A stretch of 64,000 bases of DNA from Saccopteryx bilineata (lineage: Eukaryota; Chordata; Mammalia; Chiroptera; Emballonuridae): positions 54,019,809-54,083,808 of the forward strand of contig NC_089494.1 in the NCBI RefSeq assembly GCF_036850765.1. The letters run 5' to 3'. Shown in pieces: positions 12,290 through 24,771 of this stretch. The number at the start of each line of letters is the position of its first letter. Positions within the stretch are counted from its first letter, which is position 1. Position numbers and translations under genes: made by a program. Under the pieces are notes generated by a model. It was not told the origin of the DNA, did not search any database, and worked only from the letters and a program-made list of their open reading frames with translations.

Positions 12290-14230
12290 TAGGACACTTT
12301 CAAAGAAAAATTGCAAAGATAACACAGAAAATTTCTAAATACCCCACACCCAGTTTCCCCTACTGACATCTTCCATTAGTATGGTTCATTTGCTATAATT
12401 GGCGAACAAATATTAACACATTTTTAAATTAACCAAAGTCCATACAGAAAATTGAATCGTTTTCCTGTTTCAGGGTTCCGTCCCAGATACCACATTTTAT
12501 TTCATGATTTTCACTCAGGCTCCTCTTGCTTGTGACAGTTTCTCAGACTTCCCTTATTTTTTTATAGCACGCATAGTTTTGAGGAGTAGTGGCCGTATAT
12601 TGATATTTTGCCGAATGTCCCTCAGTTGGGACTTGACTTAGGTTTTTCTCATGATTAGACTGGGATTATGTTTCTGTGGTGGAGACCACTGAGGTCAAAT
12701 GCCACTTTTATCCCAACATGTCAAGCATATATGCTGTCACCATGACAGTGTACTGCAATCACTGTTGATGTTAACCTTGGTCACCTAGCTGAGGTGGTGT
12801 TTGTCAGGTGTCCCCACAGTGAAGTTATTTTTCTCCTCCCTGCTGTTTATCACAGACTAGGAAGTCCCTGTGCACAAATTACTTTAAGGAGTGCCAAGGT
12901 ATGCTCTACCTGCTGAGGACGGAATATCTACATACATTATTTGGAATTTTTCTGCAAGGGAGATGTATCTCTTTTCCTCCATTTATGTATTTGTGTAATC
13001 ATTTATCTATAGCAATATTGAATTCTTAAATGTTTATTTCTGTTGCTCAAATTGATTGATTTCACTATTGGAAGCTAATTGAGTTGACTCCTGTATCCCT
13101 TTGACATACTGCCATGATTGTGGTTTGATTTGTCTTCTGAGCACTTCCTTGCTCTCGGGTACCACAAGCTACTCTACTCTCACGCACTTCTTGTCCCAGT
13201 TCTGGTTTCAGACATTTCTTCAGGAAGCTCTCATTCCTTTTGTTGGAAAATGGGATGAGAAAAGAAGGTCTGTGTGTTTGGTGTCCAGGCTCCTGGAGTG
13301 TCACTGCTTCTAGGCCCTCTCAAATCACAGAATAAGGGGGCATCTGTGTAAATACTAGCCCATGTATAGACTCATCTTTATAAATATTTGTATACATAGC
13401 CACCGTCCAGTAAACATGGTTCATACTGATGTCTCCAACTCTGCTCTGTGACCACACAGATCTACCTAGCCTCTTCCCCTTTGCTTATCTGGAACCTCTC
13501 ATTTCAACAGTTAGAAGTCTAGGTTCTATTACCCAATATCCCTCTCCTCATTGTTCAGTTCCAGTATAGATATGTAATAGTATTACAATTTTAACTTGTA
13601 GCACCGTAAAGAACAATTTTATCAGCTGGAGTGTTGTGCTTACAGGCAGTTTCCTTTGCTTTTTTCTTTAGAATACAGACCACACACATTTCCAAAGTGA
13701 CTTAGGTCAGTAACTTCTCTCCTTTATGAGGTTGTTTACACTACACATTAGTTGTGTTGCTACACATTTGTAATATCGTTACATGCTTTTGGTACAGTGT
13801 GCATCCCATCCTTGGATTCCCTGACCCCTAAATAATTTTTTTGTTAATTCTTTTATATTAAGGTTTACTCTTTATACTATAAATTTGTATGAATTTTGAC
13901 AAATGTATAGAGACGTAAATCCACTACTACAGTTAACACATGGAAGTTTCCTCACCCTAAAATATCCTCCCGTGTTTCACCTGTACAATGTTCTGCTTCT
14001 CTCCCTTTAATCCCTGGCAACCACTGATCTTTTTAACTATCTCTATAATTTTACCTTCTCCAGATTGTCATGTAATTGGAATCAGACAGTATTTAGCCTT
14101 CCCTACTGGCTTCTCTGATATAGTAATATTCATTTAAGAGTCTTCCATGTCTTCTGTTGCTTGATAGAGCATTTCTTTTTATTACTGTATAATATTCCCT
14201 TGTATGTTTAAATATTAGATATTCTCCCCT
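12290..14230 (-). mobile_element. Old L1 (L1M-type), reverse orientation
   Basis: Long stretches follow the reversed 3' half of old mammalian L1M elements. Examples are the block 'gagaccactgaggtcaaatgccac' with 'gttgatgttaaccttggtcacc' (about 12683-12790), the block ending 'tccctttgacatac' near 13110, and 'tccctggcaaccactgatc' through 'gtaattggaatcagacagtat' at about 14011-14093. It is heavily diverged with no intact frame. The subfamily is not assigned. Confidence 0.7.
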
Positions 14231-14479
14231 AAGAAAACATCCTAAAATTTGCAGTTTTGGATTACATAGACAATATCTCCCATACATTATCAACTCTGAC
14301 ATTGTTGATCACAGTCTATTTTAAATGACAATTATGCATATTTAGTAAGTATTTTATGGGCAGTCTACATAATAATTATAAATATGTGTACTGTTAGAAA
14401 CTTCTTCCTTTCATATCCAAGAAGGAAGATAGTACCTAATAGTATAAATTACCTAACACTGAAGAAAACTCATATATGC

Positions 14480-14600
14480 CCCAGTTATGATATTGTCATC
14501 CTTTGTGTCCTTGGACAAGTCACTTTACTATGTGAAGCCTCAGTTTTTTCATCTGTATATATAAGGTGATTGTAGATAATTGTGAGTTTCTTCTAACACT
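14480..14600 (+). mobile_element. MIR SINE fragment
   Basis: The core 'ccttggacaagtcacttta', 'cctcagttttttcatctgta' and 'taaggtgattgtagat' follows the central MIR consensus. It is an ancient mammalian SINE relic. Confidence 0.7.
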
Positions 14601-14688
14601 CTGGTTCTGTTCTTTACTCCCTTCTAGAGTCTCAAACACTGACCAGATTATTAGAATATTCTTTTGTTGAATACCTTTCCTCCTCCTA

Positions 14689-15286
14689 CTGCTCACAAAA
14701 ATTAGGGGATCAGGGGCTGTGCAGATATTCCAGTACTTTCAGCCTTTTTTTTTTTTTTTTTACAGAGACAGAGAGAGAGTCAGAGAGAGGGATAGACAGG
14801 GACAGACAGACAGGAACGGAGAGATGAGAAGCATCAATCATTAGTTTTTCGTTGCGCATTGCAACACCTTAGTTGTTCATTGATTACTTTCTCATACATG
14901 CCTTGACCATGGGCCTTCAGCAGACCGAGTAACCCCTTGCTTGAGCCAGCAATCTTGGGCTCAAGCTGGTGAGCTTTTACTCAAACCAGATGAGCCCTCG
15001 CTCAAGCTGGTGACCTCGGGGCCTCGAACCTGGGTCCTCTGCATCCCAGTCCAATGCTCTATCCACTGCACCACCACCCAGTCAGGCACTTACAGCCTTT
15101 TGTATAAAGTACATTTTCACCAATAAAATAAAAGCTGGTTTTGCATCTCATTTGCATAATCAAGCAACTTTCTTTGACTTGTCATTTGCATTTCTGGTGT
15201 TCTTGTTTAATAAAAAAAAATCAAATGCTTCTTTTTTTTTATCATTTCATATTCATTTTGAAATATCCCCTAATTTTTGTGAGCAG
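14689..15286. mobile_element. Mariner/Tc1-type MITE, split by a SINE
   Basis: The terminal inverted repeats are near identical: CTGCTCACAAAAATTAGGGG at the left end and its reverse complement at the right end (about 15266-15286). Both are flanked by TA (14687-14688 and 15287-15288), the Tc1/mariner target duplication. Without the SINE it would be about 250 bp and it has no coding capacity. A related, much smaller copy lies at 60079-60155. Confidence 0.85.
14747..15086 (-). mobile_element. SINE family C, reverse
   Basis: This is a tRNA-derived SINE with a head reading (minus strand) GCCTGACTGGGTGGTGGTGC, the B box GGTTCGAGGCC, and a body of repeated 'caagctggtgagc'-like segments. It begins with a T run. 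Flanks tactttcagcctttt and cacttacagcctttt look like an imperfect target duplication. It lies inside the mariner MITE. Confidence 0.9.
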
Positions 15287-15289
15287 TAT

Positions 15290-16790
15290 ATCACCACACT
15301 GAACTTCCTTTGTCTGCTAGTGCTCTTTCCAGACCACTCTTTAAGTACAACATGTAATGCTCCTGCCTTTGTTAATCTGTCTTCATTTTTATATCAAACC
15401 TAATTAGTAAGTGTTTCACTTTTTATATCAAATCTAATTAGTAAGAACTTACTTTATCTGAGAGTAATTAAATTTTATTAGGGCAAATTAAATATAAGCT
15501 GATGGCCTTATAGATTACCTAAAAATTATCCAGACTGCTTACTAAAATCTAAATTAAATTCTTTTGCATGCCTTTGCCAGAAAGACTTCATGTAAAAAAT
15601 TTGGATCCCTATATCATTTTCAGCTTTTGAACTATTCTCTTTTTAAGGGACGTATATTAGAAACCAAGAAATTGAGCTGAAAAAACAACAGATCGCCAAA
15701 GGGTCTTACTCAGGATATATCTGATAAACTCTCTCTTCCTTGCTGCTAAATGTCTCCTGTTGCCTTGAAAGATAGGACCATGCCTCCCTCATACAGTGAG
15801 CAATCTTCTCTCCAGAGAGCGTTCTACTCATGCAAGTTCACGATAGGTCAGGCTAAGAGTAGTCCTGGTATAATTCATATTTCTCCACACAGACATTCTT
15901 AACTGCTTCAGGATGTATGACTAATTAGAAAAAATATACACAGCAGGCACAGTGCGTGCACATAGCAACCACCTGCACAGGTTGCCATTGTCTTTCGTCG
16001 CACGGATTGTCCTATGACTTATTAACTTTTATCAAGTCTTCAAAGGCAATGTACTAGCAGAGAATGTATCTGAGTGCTTTCAAAAGTTCAGGTAAGCTAA
16101 GCTAAATGATAGGTAACAGCAAAGCAGCATTTTCTGCTCACATGGAGTAATTTACAAACCTAGAATTATATATTTAAAACCAGAAAGATAAACTGTCTTT
16201 AATGAGTAACTGGACTAGTTTTTCAATTGCACACAGATCTTGAAGCACAGGCCTTCGTTCAGGGGGCTTGAAGGTGTTTATTGCTCCATCAACACATTTG
16301 TCATTTAACTTATGATTATGAAGTTGACCTTACTCTTGCTGGCCAGACACATATTCAAAGCCTTGCAGATATCAAAATTCACTACAATTTTATTATTGAA
16401 TTAGAAAAAGGAAAAGTAAGTGAGCTTTGAATACGGGCTTCAGTAGTCTCATCTTGGAGTAAAATACACGACTAATACCATGAACATGCCCCAACAAACA
16501 TCTTAAGTCAGCTTTCTGTGAGGTAGCGTGCTTATCTGGTCTGCCCATTCTAGGTGGGCCCTAAAACTTGAGTGAGAGTAGATCCAGATACTATCAAGTG
16601 TAATAATACTTGGAAAAGTTTTATATTGAAAATTTGTGAAGATGACAAATTTAAAACAAAGAAATAATTATATATGATATTACCACAGAGTTAAGTTAAA
16701 CATGAGATCCATTGCAAAATGTCTACAATAAGATTATAAGCTCCTGTATCAACTAAGTTATTTATTCTTTTGAACAAATAAACAAAACAT
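15290..16790. other. No gene seen
   Basis: Unassigned sequence. A directly repeated phrase, 'tatcaaacctaattagtaag' against 'tatcaaatctaattagtaag' (about 15391-15444), is a short local duplication. Confidence 0.5.
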
Positions 16791-16792
16791 CC

Positions 16793-17313
16793 TTATATGC
16801 TTTTTGGATCTAAGTTTCTAAATTGTTCTGTGCATTCTTCAACTTGTGCAGGTTCCAATGATACTCTTTCGTGTGTCCGAGTTGTTCTGTTCCTGGAAAA
16901 ATAATAATAAAAGTTCATTTTTATTAAGGACTTAACAGACTGGCAGAATTGTTCTACACCTGTTTCCTCTTCTCTCAGGCCTCTGTGGCTCTTCTCCAGG
17001 ACATTGTCTATCTCCGTCAGCATCTCAGTGTTAGACCTTCAAAGTTCTTTATCAGGAAGGAGTTTGCTTTCTTCAGTGTTCTCCACAGAGGTGGGCAGGG
17101 GCTTAGTGATTGTCTGGGGAAAGCTGCTCTGCCTGCATGACCCTGAAATCTCTGGGTCTTTCTCTGTCCTGCATGCTGGCTGCAGGGGTGAATTTCTTAA
17201 TGTAACTTGTAGAAGAGGACCAAGTTGGAATAGTTTTATCCATTGCACATGAACATGGATAATATAAGTCTCCCCATGAATGATCAATAATAGAGCTGCA
17301 TAAAAAAAAATCA
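16793..17313 (-). pseudogene. Possible processed-gene or exon relic, unidentified
   Basis: On the minus strand a frame at 17313-17039 ends at a stop. It is followed in the same direction by a second frame (17023-16793) that starts MLTEIDNVLEKSHRGLREEE and continues VEQFCQSVKSLIK. The composition (Glu, Lys and Leu rich, helix-like) looks more like real protein than its surroundings. Within the second frame the DNA 'ttattatttttccag' followed by 'gaacag' looks like a retained splice acceptor. I do not recognise the family. It may be a decayed retrocopy, a pseudo-exon, or chance. Confidence 0.25.
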
Positions 17314-17694
17314 TGATTAGTGTAGAATATCACAAACAAACTACAGAAATGATCCCTGAAATATAGTCTTTGTGTAGAATATCACAATAATAATCTGCTG
17401 TCAATTGCTCATGATTTATTTCAGGCCCATTATTTGCACAGGATAGGTATGTATATTCTGTGATACCTAGTACAGCCACACTGGTTCATTTTTTACCTCC
17501 TTTCCGTATCTCAGATATTCTGTAGAGGTGTGAGTCTAAATAACAACATTCTCCTCCCAACCTCTTACTAGAAACTACATTGTTTATGCATAGTTTACTC
17601 CCTTCGGAAGGACTCGACACTTGGCATTAGGGGTCTCAATTTACAATCTCTATATCCTCTTTAGCACCTAGTTCTGAAGTATTATAATTACTGG

Positions 17695-17740
17695 TATTTT
17701 TTTTAAATTTTTATTAATTTTAATGGGGTGACATCAATAA
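17695..17740 (-). mobile_element. Short L1 3' end fragment
   Basis: The phrase 'tattaattttaatggggtg' followed by 'acatcaata' is the reverse of the L1 3' terminus seen at about 11215-11260. Only the tail end is present. Confidence 0.5.
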
Positions 17741-17758
17741 ATTACTAGTATTTTTAAA

Positions 17759-17961
17759 CTTTTTTTTAATTTTTATTTTTAATTTATTCATTTTAGAAAG
17801 GAGAGAGAGAGAGAGGAGAGAGAGACAGAGAGAGAGAAGGGGGAGGAGCAGGAAGCATCAACTCCCATATGTGCCCTGACCAGGCAAGCCCAGGGTTTCG
17901 AACCGGCAACCTCAGCATTTCCAGGTCGACGCTTTATCCACTGCACCACCACAGGTCAGGC
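17759..17961 (-). mobile_element. SINE family B, complete
   Basis: This is a reverse copy of a ~200-bp tRNA-derived SINE. The minus-strand head reads CCTGACCTGTGGTGGTGCAG, the B box is GGTTCGAAACC, and the body is GA-rich. Target duplications attactagtatttttaaa lie at about 17741-17758 and 17963-17980. Confidence 0.95.
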
Positions 17962-17984
17962 AATTACTAGTATTTTTAAATGAT

Positions 17985-18180
17985 TAACATTTGAGTCTAC
18001 TATGCTAAGTGCTTTAAATATCATTACCCCTTTTAATCCTCACAACACTCTTACTATTCTTCATACAACTTGACATACGATCAAATTCTAATTTGATGAT
18101 GTTATATTATTCAACAGTTAAGAGTTTGAAAGCAGGTCAGCTGATGCTGGAATCCAGTCTCCACCATTATAGCTGTGCCT
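17985..18180 (-). mobile_element. MIR SINE fragment
   Basis: The reversed MIR pattern is readable: 'ctatgctaagtgctttaa', 'atcattaccccttttaatcc' and 'tcacaacactctta'. Confidence 0.75.
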
Positions 18181-20253
18181 TACACATAGTGTTCATGCTA
18201 ACAGAACAAAACAAAGAAAAATAATTCATTTGTTAGTTGAAGGCAAACCCTAACATTCTTCCTCTCCGGCAAGGTAAAGTGAGCAAAGAGGAGAAATGGA
18301 GAACAACAGAAGAAATCCTTTGTCTCCAGCAGCAGAGCTTTCACGGGTTTTTTAGATCAGGTATGAACCCAGCCGAGCAGTTGAGCTGGCAATGTTGCTT
18401 GGAGCCAAGGGAACGTAGAGTTTCAATGCCTGTCATTCTGGCTCATACTTAGAAGACAATAAAACGTCGAATCTAAATATGTTCACCAGATCAGCTAGCC
18501 TCAGGGTGAAGGGAAAGGTAACAGAATTACCTAACCATTGGATTGTCATGTTATGGTGTGCGATCTGCTTTTGAAGTCCCCAGGGATAGCCTATGAAGTA
18601 GCTGACACCAATGCCTTCAAGCTGCTGCTGTTTCTGGTGGCTGGATATGCCACCTTGGTACCCTAGCACCACGTCCTTTTTCTCTTTCAGTCTTTACAAC
18701 TGTCCATGATGCAGGTAGAAGAGATATCATCATTCACCTTAGGAATGAATGCTGTGTTTAGTAATAAACATTTAATAATATGAGCCAGAGATTCGATTCT
18801 AATATTTTTGAAAATTGAAAACCTGCCAAGGAGCTTATTCCTTGTTTTGTTTTGGGAAGATTGACTTGGGTGAGCCTTTTAAATCTTGCAGATACACTTC
18901 TCGAAGCAGACCCATATTTTCAGTAAGGCCCTGATTATAAAGATTTAATTCACATGCTACTTCAAACTGATATCTTGAGTTCTATTTAATTCTATAATTG
19001 GGAATATTGGGGCTTTGCCCAGGAGAGTAGAGAATTCCCCTCCCCCTAGCATTGATTTAGACTGCTTTAAAATCAGAATAACTGGTTCCTGGAAGGTTCT
19101 GGAATCAGAGGCCTATGACAAGAAGGACTTAAAAGGCTCATCCTTCCTCTACCTGCCTTCTCCTCCTATTGCAGGTGCAGCTGTCATGGGGAATTGTCCT
19201 GGGGCTGATATTCTGCTGCCTGAACATGTGCTAGTGAAGACTGAGCAATTAGGATTTTGAGAAATGTGGGGAACACTTGCAGTGATCTCTTACAGGCCAC
19301 TGGGGTCAAATCATACACAAGTGGATGCTGATGGATAGGTAGGATCTTATCTTAAGGTAATATTACTGTCAATCATTCTGGTATCAATAAAACAAGTCTG
19401 ACTTCATTTAAAACAAGACCAAGAGGAACACATGAAATAGTTGGGCTTAGACTAGAGTTGGGAGGTGCTTAGAAATTTTTTCATTGATGGAGTTGAGCTG
19501 GTCTCCACGACACCAGGAGCGGTGGGAGCGCGCCAGTGATTCTGCAATCCAGCTGGGTTTGTAAGTCTTGGAAGTAACCTCTCACAAAGCTGTCGGTTAC
19601 TCTGCATTAGACTTTGGTTCTTTCCTGGCCTTCCGTTAAGTCTTACTGAAGCCTCGAACTTGTACCATTAGTTCTACGAGGGATTATCAAGAGCAGAGCC
19701 CTTTCTAGAGCTGAGGAGGAGGTGTCAGTGGTGATCTCCTCACTCAGACAGGCCTACTCCAATGTCTGCAAGCCTGGGCAGGAGTACAAAGGAGACGTGA
19801 ACACCCACAGCCAAATATTTAAACATTGTGAATCAAGCTACCTAACTGCCTGGACTACGTCCCATCCTCCTACCTTGCCAAGTCTATCTTCATAATGACC
19901 TGGTAGGCAAGGCCACACTTTCACAGCAATGTTTATACACTCTTTCACAGCAAAGGGCCACCCTTGGTTGCCCCTTTAGCCTGTAGGGTATGCACACTTG
20001 AGTGTTCTAGCTTGAAGTATTCTGCCTGCAGTCCCTCTAGGCAGAAGATTCTGGAGTTCTGGGGACCTAGAGCATGGTCTAGAAGAGGCAAGTAGGCCTA
20101 GTGGATCCCCCACACCATGGGCTGGGACATGGCTGGAGGAGTGTCAGAGTCAACCCTCCAGCCCAGTTCTAAGAGCTGGGATGCCAGTAGAGAACAACTC
20201 TCCCAAATGGCTACTTCATAAGGCTGTAACCCTAGCAGAATCAATAGTGGAAT

Positions 20254-20295
<42 letters not shown>

Positions 20296-21160
20296 GAATA
20301 AACTAAAAGGACTCTGCCAGATTTCAAAGACCTCTAAGGAACTCTCAGAAATAGCTGGGTTAACTCCAGGAGGAGCTCATTTCAAGCAAATCAATCATTG
20401 GAAGGTTCAACTGTAAAACTGTGATTTGGAAATATGAGGATGTATCCTTTGAGATGGAGTACATAAGAACAGGTTGCATTGCCTAATTCTTTCATTATAA
20501 TGCATTCCTCAGATAGGAGAAAACCGACTACAGGGACTAAAATGCTTGTCCAAAATTACACTTTTATGACACAGCAGAGTAAGTATTTGGATTATCAGTC
20601 CAGTGCTCTCTGTTTCAAAAATACACTGAGAAAGCAATCAGAGGAGATAAAGAAAGTTTAGAGCAGGTCTTTTAACAAGAACTCTGCATGTCATCTTGCT
20701 CACACCTGGATGCAAGGCGGAATCCTTTCTTCATTGATTTTTCTCAGTAGGTGTTTCACCTCACTGATTTTTGCTGTTGAGTGGATTAGCTTCCTGGTTG
20801 TCGGAGGTGTTTTATTTCTTTTGGATTCCCTCTACCCAATTTTCTGTGCTGGTGTATATTTTTTAATGCTGTCATAATGGACTTTACTTTGAGCCAACAA
20901 CATTAGCCCACTTCCCAGTGTGGGAGTATTGCCCTTAACACAGAAACTGCTTGCCTCGTTCTCATGACTTGGGAATTTTTCTGACCACTTTTAATGCCTT
21001 TTTCTCATATGGTGTGACTAGTCATCAAACCCTGGGTTTCGACTGCATAAATTCTGATACTTTTTAATAGGAGCCAAGAATTGGTATGATCAATGGAGCA
21101 CCTACAATGTCCCGAATGCCTTTATCCTTGTAGTAATCCTCTGACAAAAACAATAAAAAT
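18181..21160. other. No gene seen; (GA)n repeat inside
   Basis: About 3 kb with no gene I can support. The frames at 18237-18452, 18433-18672 and 19015-19260 show no domain or family pattern. A (GA)n microsatellite lies at about 20257-20292. The block 19490-20230 is somewhat richer in GC than its neighbours but has no recognisable exon structure. Confidence 0.45.
20257..20292. repeat. (GA)n microsatellite
   Basis: About 17 GA units in a row. Confidence 0.95.
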
Positions 21161-21164
21161 AATG

Positions 21165-21360
21165 AGTGGCCTTCTATTAAGTACTAAGTGTGCTGACACT
21201 CTGCTAAGCTCTGCACATCTCTTTGGTTATTTGCTATCATAGCCCCATCAGGGAGGAGTGATCACTCCCACGTGGAGGTGAGGAAACTGGCAGAGAGCAT
21301 TATACAAATTGCTTAAGGCCAGTGATAGTGAAGCAGGGGGGTGAGCCCTAGTCTGAGTCA
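21165..21360 (-). mobile_element. MIR SINE fragment
   Basis: The reversed MIR consensus is readable through 'gctaagctctgcacatctc', then 'gaggtgaggaaactgg' and 'caaattgcttaaggccagtg'. Confidence 0.75.
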
Positions 21361-21489
21361 CAGCCTGGCCTTTTTATTGTGCTCTGTTCCTCCCATATTT
21401 TGTAACACAGTAACTTATTGTGTATACTTTTTTATCTGGAAGAAATAAATCATTATTTATAGTTATTATTCTCTGACCCATAAAATGTT

Positions 21490-21630
21490 ACTGTCCTGGG
21501 AGTGTTAGAGCTAGAAGGAACATTAGAAGGAACATCTAGTTTGATAGTCTCATTTTATGGTCAGGAAAGAGAAGTTTGGAGACTTTAGGTGATTTGTAGA
21601 AGGTCTTGCAGTGAGTTTCATATAACCCTA
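21490..21630 (-). mobile_element. MIR-related fragment
   Basis: The block 'agagctagaaggaac', 'tctcattttatggtcagg' and 'aggtgatttgtagaaggtc' follows the reversed MIR or MIR3 pattern with heavy divergence. Confidence 0.5.
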
Positions 21631-23235
21631 AATCCTTGGTTTCCAAAGTCTTAGTCTGGTTTTCATTTGTTTGCTTGTTTCCACAAACATTGTTAAGGGC
21701 CTTATAAGCATTTAATTTGCTAATCCTAAAAATATAAATGTATGATGTTCTCTGTGTCATCATTTTTTAAATCTCTTCTTTTCAACAATGAAACCCAACA
21801 TTCTCTAAATGACAGTGTAAAACTCTGAATTACCCATTCTCAACTAAAAAATTAAGAAACTGAAAAAAAATCTATACAGATGGAATATCACATTTCAAAA
21901 GGTTCATAAAAAGTAATGCTATTATCATAAAAGATTGATTAAATCTAAAGTATTTTAAAATGAACAGTACTTGGGCTTTAAAAGAAAACTTAATTTTCTT
22001 GCTATTACATTTATAGCCATAATAATTGACCCATGAATACATTACCGTAATGAATTATGGTACCTGCTGTGATTTATAAAGCAAGACAAAAAGTTTGGCA
22101 AAATTTACTTAGTGTCACTGATGACATTCTCCTACTTCAAATAGTAATAAGCTTGAATAGAATGACGTATTTACCATAGATCAGAAGGTCAACACATAGA
22201 GCAACAAAACAAACATACTAACTTATGGAGTGAGTTAACATTCACTAGTAGTTCAGACTTGATTTTCAACAATGCTGTTCTTTTGACCACATCATAAACA
22301 GCAAATAATTACTATGTCAAAAAAGCGGGCAGGGGATGCTCTATACTCTTGCCATTCCTGAAGGTGAATATGCCATAAGAAATTTAATAAGGGACTAAAA
22401 AGATTAAGTTCAGGAGAAAACAGCTCATAAAAAAAGAATACACACAGGACTACACACATTTTCAAAGTAGTATCATTTATTATTCAGGGTTGCTCAGGCA
22501 CGATATTGGAATTCTTACATGTCAGGAGCCATAAAACTCAAAGGATAAATCAATAGCTAGCTGTTCTGTTCAGCTTATCACGTGCCTGGTAACAGGAGTA
22601 GTAGAACTAATGTTAAGTAGTTTCACTACCTACCCATCTACCAAATCACTTCTCCATGCTTCTATCTATCCACTGGTTGTATATTGAGTATACTGGTAAT
22701 TGTATGAGCAGTCCACATTTCATTATGGACTCAATTTGCTTTGAGGATAATCACAAAACAGCATTTTTGCTATTATAAGACTGCTTACACTTTTTAAAGT
22801 TTGGTTGAATCAACTAGAAAGTCCCCAAAGCGTTTTTTTTTTCATGAATATGTCACACTTTTTTTTTTTTTTCATTTTGGAAAGATTTATCATTTGTCTC
22901 TCTTGGGAAAGTAGCAAAATGTTACATTTCTATGGGCAGGTGTGCCATTTTCTGGAGATATTAATAACCAGAAATAATAGCAAGCCTTTCATTTTATAAG
23001 AACAGTATAGTATCCTGACATGTCAAATACAGTTATGTGGTCTGAAGCTTTAGAGAAATTATGATTCTAAAATACCTCTTATTTGGACTAACTGCAGGAA
23101 AAGAAGACAATATCCGTATAAAGTGGTACAGAGTCTAAATTAGAAAAAAAATTAAGATATGGCATTTTAACATTCTGGGGAAAGGCATACATTTGATGAT
23201 AACTCACAGCTTAAACTGCCCACCATAAAATTGAT
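21631..23235. other. No gene seen
   Basis: AT-rich unassigned sequence with T runs at 22834-22842 and 22858-22872. No protein or named repeat is recognised. Confidence 0.5.
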
Positions 23236-23501
23236 ACTGATCCACTCACAGCCACGCCCACCTGTCTTCACCCTCCTGCTGCCACAGCGGAGGAGAGCTC
23301 CTTTCTCCTAAGACCAGCATCTTCTCTGTATCCAGTGAATCTTGTATCTAACCACCTTCTACGGAACTTTGCACTACTGATTTGCACATCTCTCCCCAGT
23401 GTATCTAGCCTCAGACTCATTTCTCTTCAAACAAGTCTCCCCCTCAACTTTCCCTTTTAACAGGATTTTAAATACACCTAAGTCCTTTTTATCTTAAAAC
23501 A

Positions 23502-23534
23502 CACACACACACACACTCACGCACACACGCGCGC
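23502..23534. repeat. CA-rich microsatellite
   Basis: An (AC)n run passes into AC/GC alternation. Confidence 0.85.
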
Positions 23535-23785
23535 TACTTTTTTATCCTGTTTTTAGTTTCATAGCTAAGCTTTATGAACCTTGCTTCCTTGATTTCCACA
23601 TTTCCCATTCGTTCCCTTCCTTTTAGAAAATATAGTAAAATAGTTTAAATATGTCCATACTTCTCAAGCTGCTACAATCTGAATCCCACTCTGCCTAAAC
23701 TACTCTTACTGAAGTCACCAGTGACCTCATGTTGCTTAGGCCAATGGCCATGTTCAATTTTTAACTTATCTGGCATCTCAGCATG

Positions 23786-24310
23786 CACATGGGCAAGTAG
23801 TCTCCTCCCCTGGCTGATACAACATGGACAAGTAGTCTCCTCCCCCAAATGATACAACATGGACAAGTAGTCTCCTCCCCCAGCTGATACAACATGGACA
23901 AGTAGTCTCCTCCCCCAAATGATACAACATGGACAAGTAGTCTCCTCCCCTGGCTGATACAACATGGACAAGTAGTCTCCTCCCCTGGCTAATACAACAT
24001 GGACAAGTAGTCTCCTCCCCCGGCTGATAAAACATGGACAAGTAGTCTCCTCCCCCACATGATACAACATGGACAAGCAGTCTCCTCCCCTGGCTGATAC
24101 AACATGGACAAGTAGTCTCCTCCCCCACATGATACAACATGGACAAGTAGTCTCCTCCCCCACATGATACAACATGGACAAGTAGTCTCCTCCCCCACAT
24201 GATACAACATGGACAAGTAGTCTCCTCCCCCACATGATACAACATGGACAAGTAGTCTCCTCCCCTGGCTGGTACAACATGGGCAAGTAGTGTCCTCCCC
24301 CAGCTGATAT
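23786..24310. repeat. Minisatellite, 35 bp x 15 copies
   Basis: The unit is 35 bp, with core acatggacaagtagtctcc then tcccc, a variable tetranucleotide segment (caaa, tggc, cagc, caca, cggc) and tgataca. The 525 bp hold 15 units. Units differ mainly at the variable segment and a few single bases, which suggests recent expansion. It sits inside the L2 relic. Because 35 is not a multiple of 3 and no unit holds a stop in any minus-strand frame, the array is open in all three minus frames. Confidence 0.95.
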
Positions 24311-24771
24311 GCTACCATCCTTTCTGGCTTTTCTCTTCTCTATTCTTTCCTCTTAAATCTCTTCTTCATCTACCCCATGTTTAAATAGTGGAACTCTTCA
24401 GGGAACTGAAAGTGCTTCTCTTTTCTTTCATAGTATGTACTTCCTGGGCAATCTCAACCATTCCTATGGGTCACGTACCACTTGTGCACAGACAACTCCC
24501 AGCATATATACTGCACCCAAACCAAGATTTCGAAATCCAGGTGGATGTATCTTAATTGACTGTTCAACGTCTCCACTTAGATATGACACAGACAACTGAA
24601 ACTCAACAAGTCTAAGTTTGAACACATTTTCCCACCCAAATCTCCTCTCTGTCAGTGTTTCTTATTGAAAGTTACATTATATACTCCCTATTGCTCCTAC
24701 CCAAAACCAGGGAACAAGGTTGAACTAAAACACAGACAATAGCAAACCATTTGCTCAACGTTTATTTAGTG

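Noticed and set aside
23786..24310. CRISPR-like array of regular repeats
   Set aside because: The units are contiguous 35-bp tandem repeats without unique spacers, in a mammalian L2 background.
23672..24318. Three long overlapping minus-strand frames (up to 204 codons) with a Cys-rich repeat
   Set aside because: They are the three frames of the 35-bp minisatellite and carry the same repeat in shifted phase; there is no promoter or family similarity.
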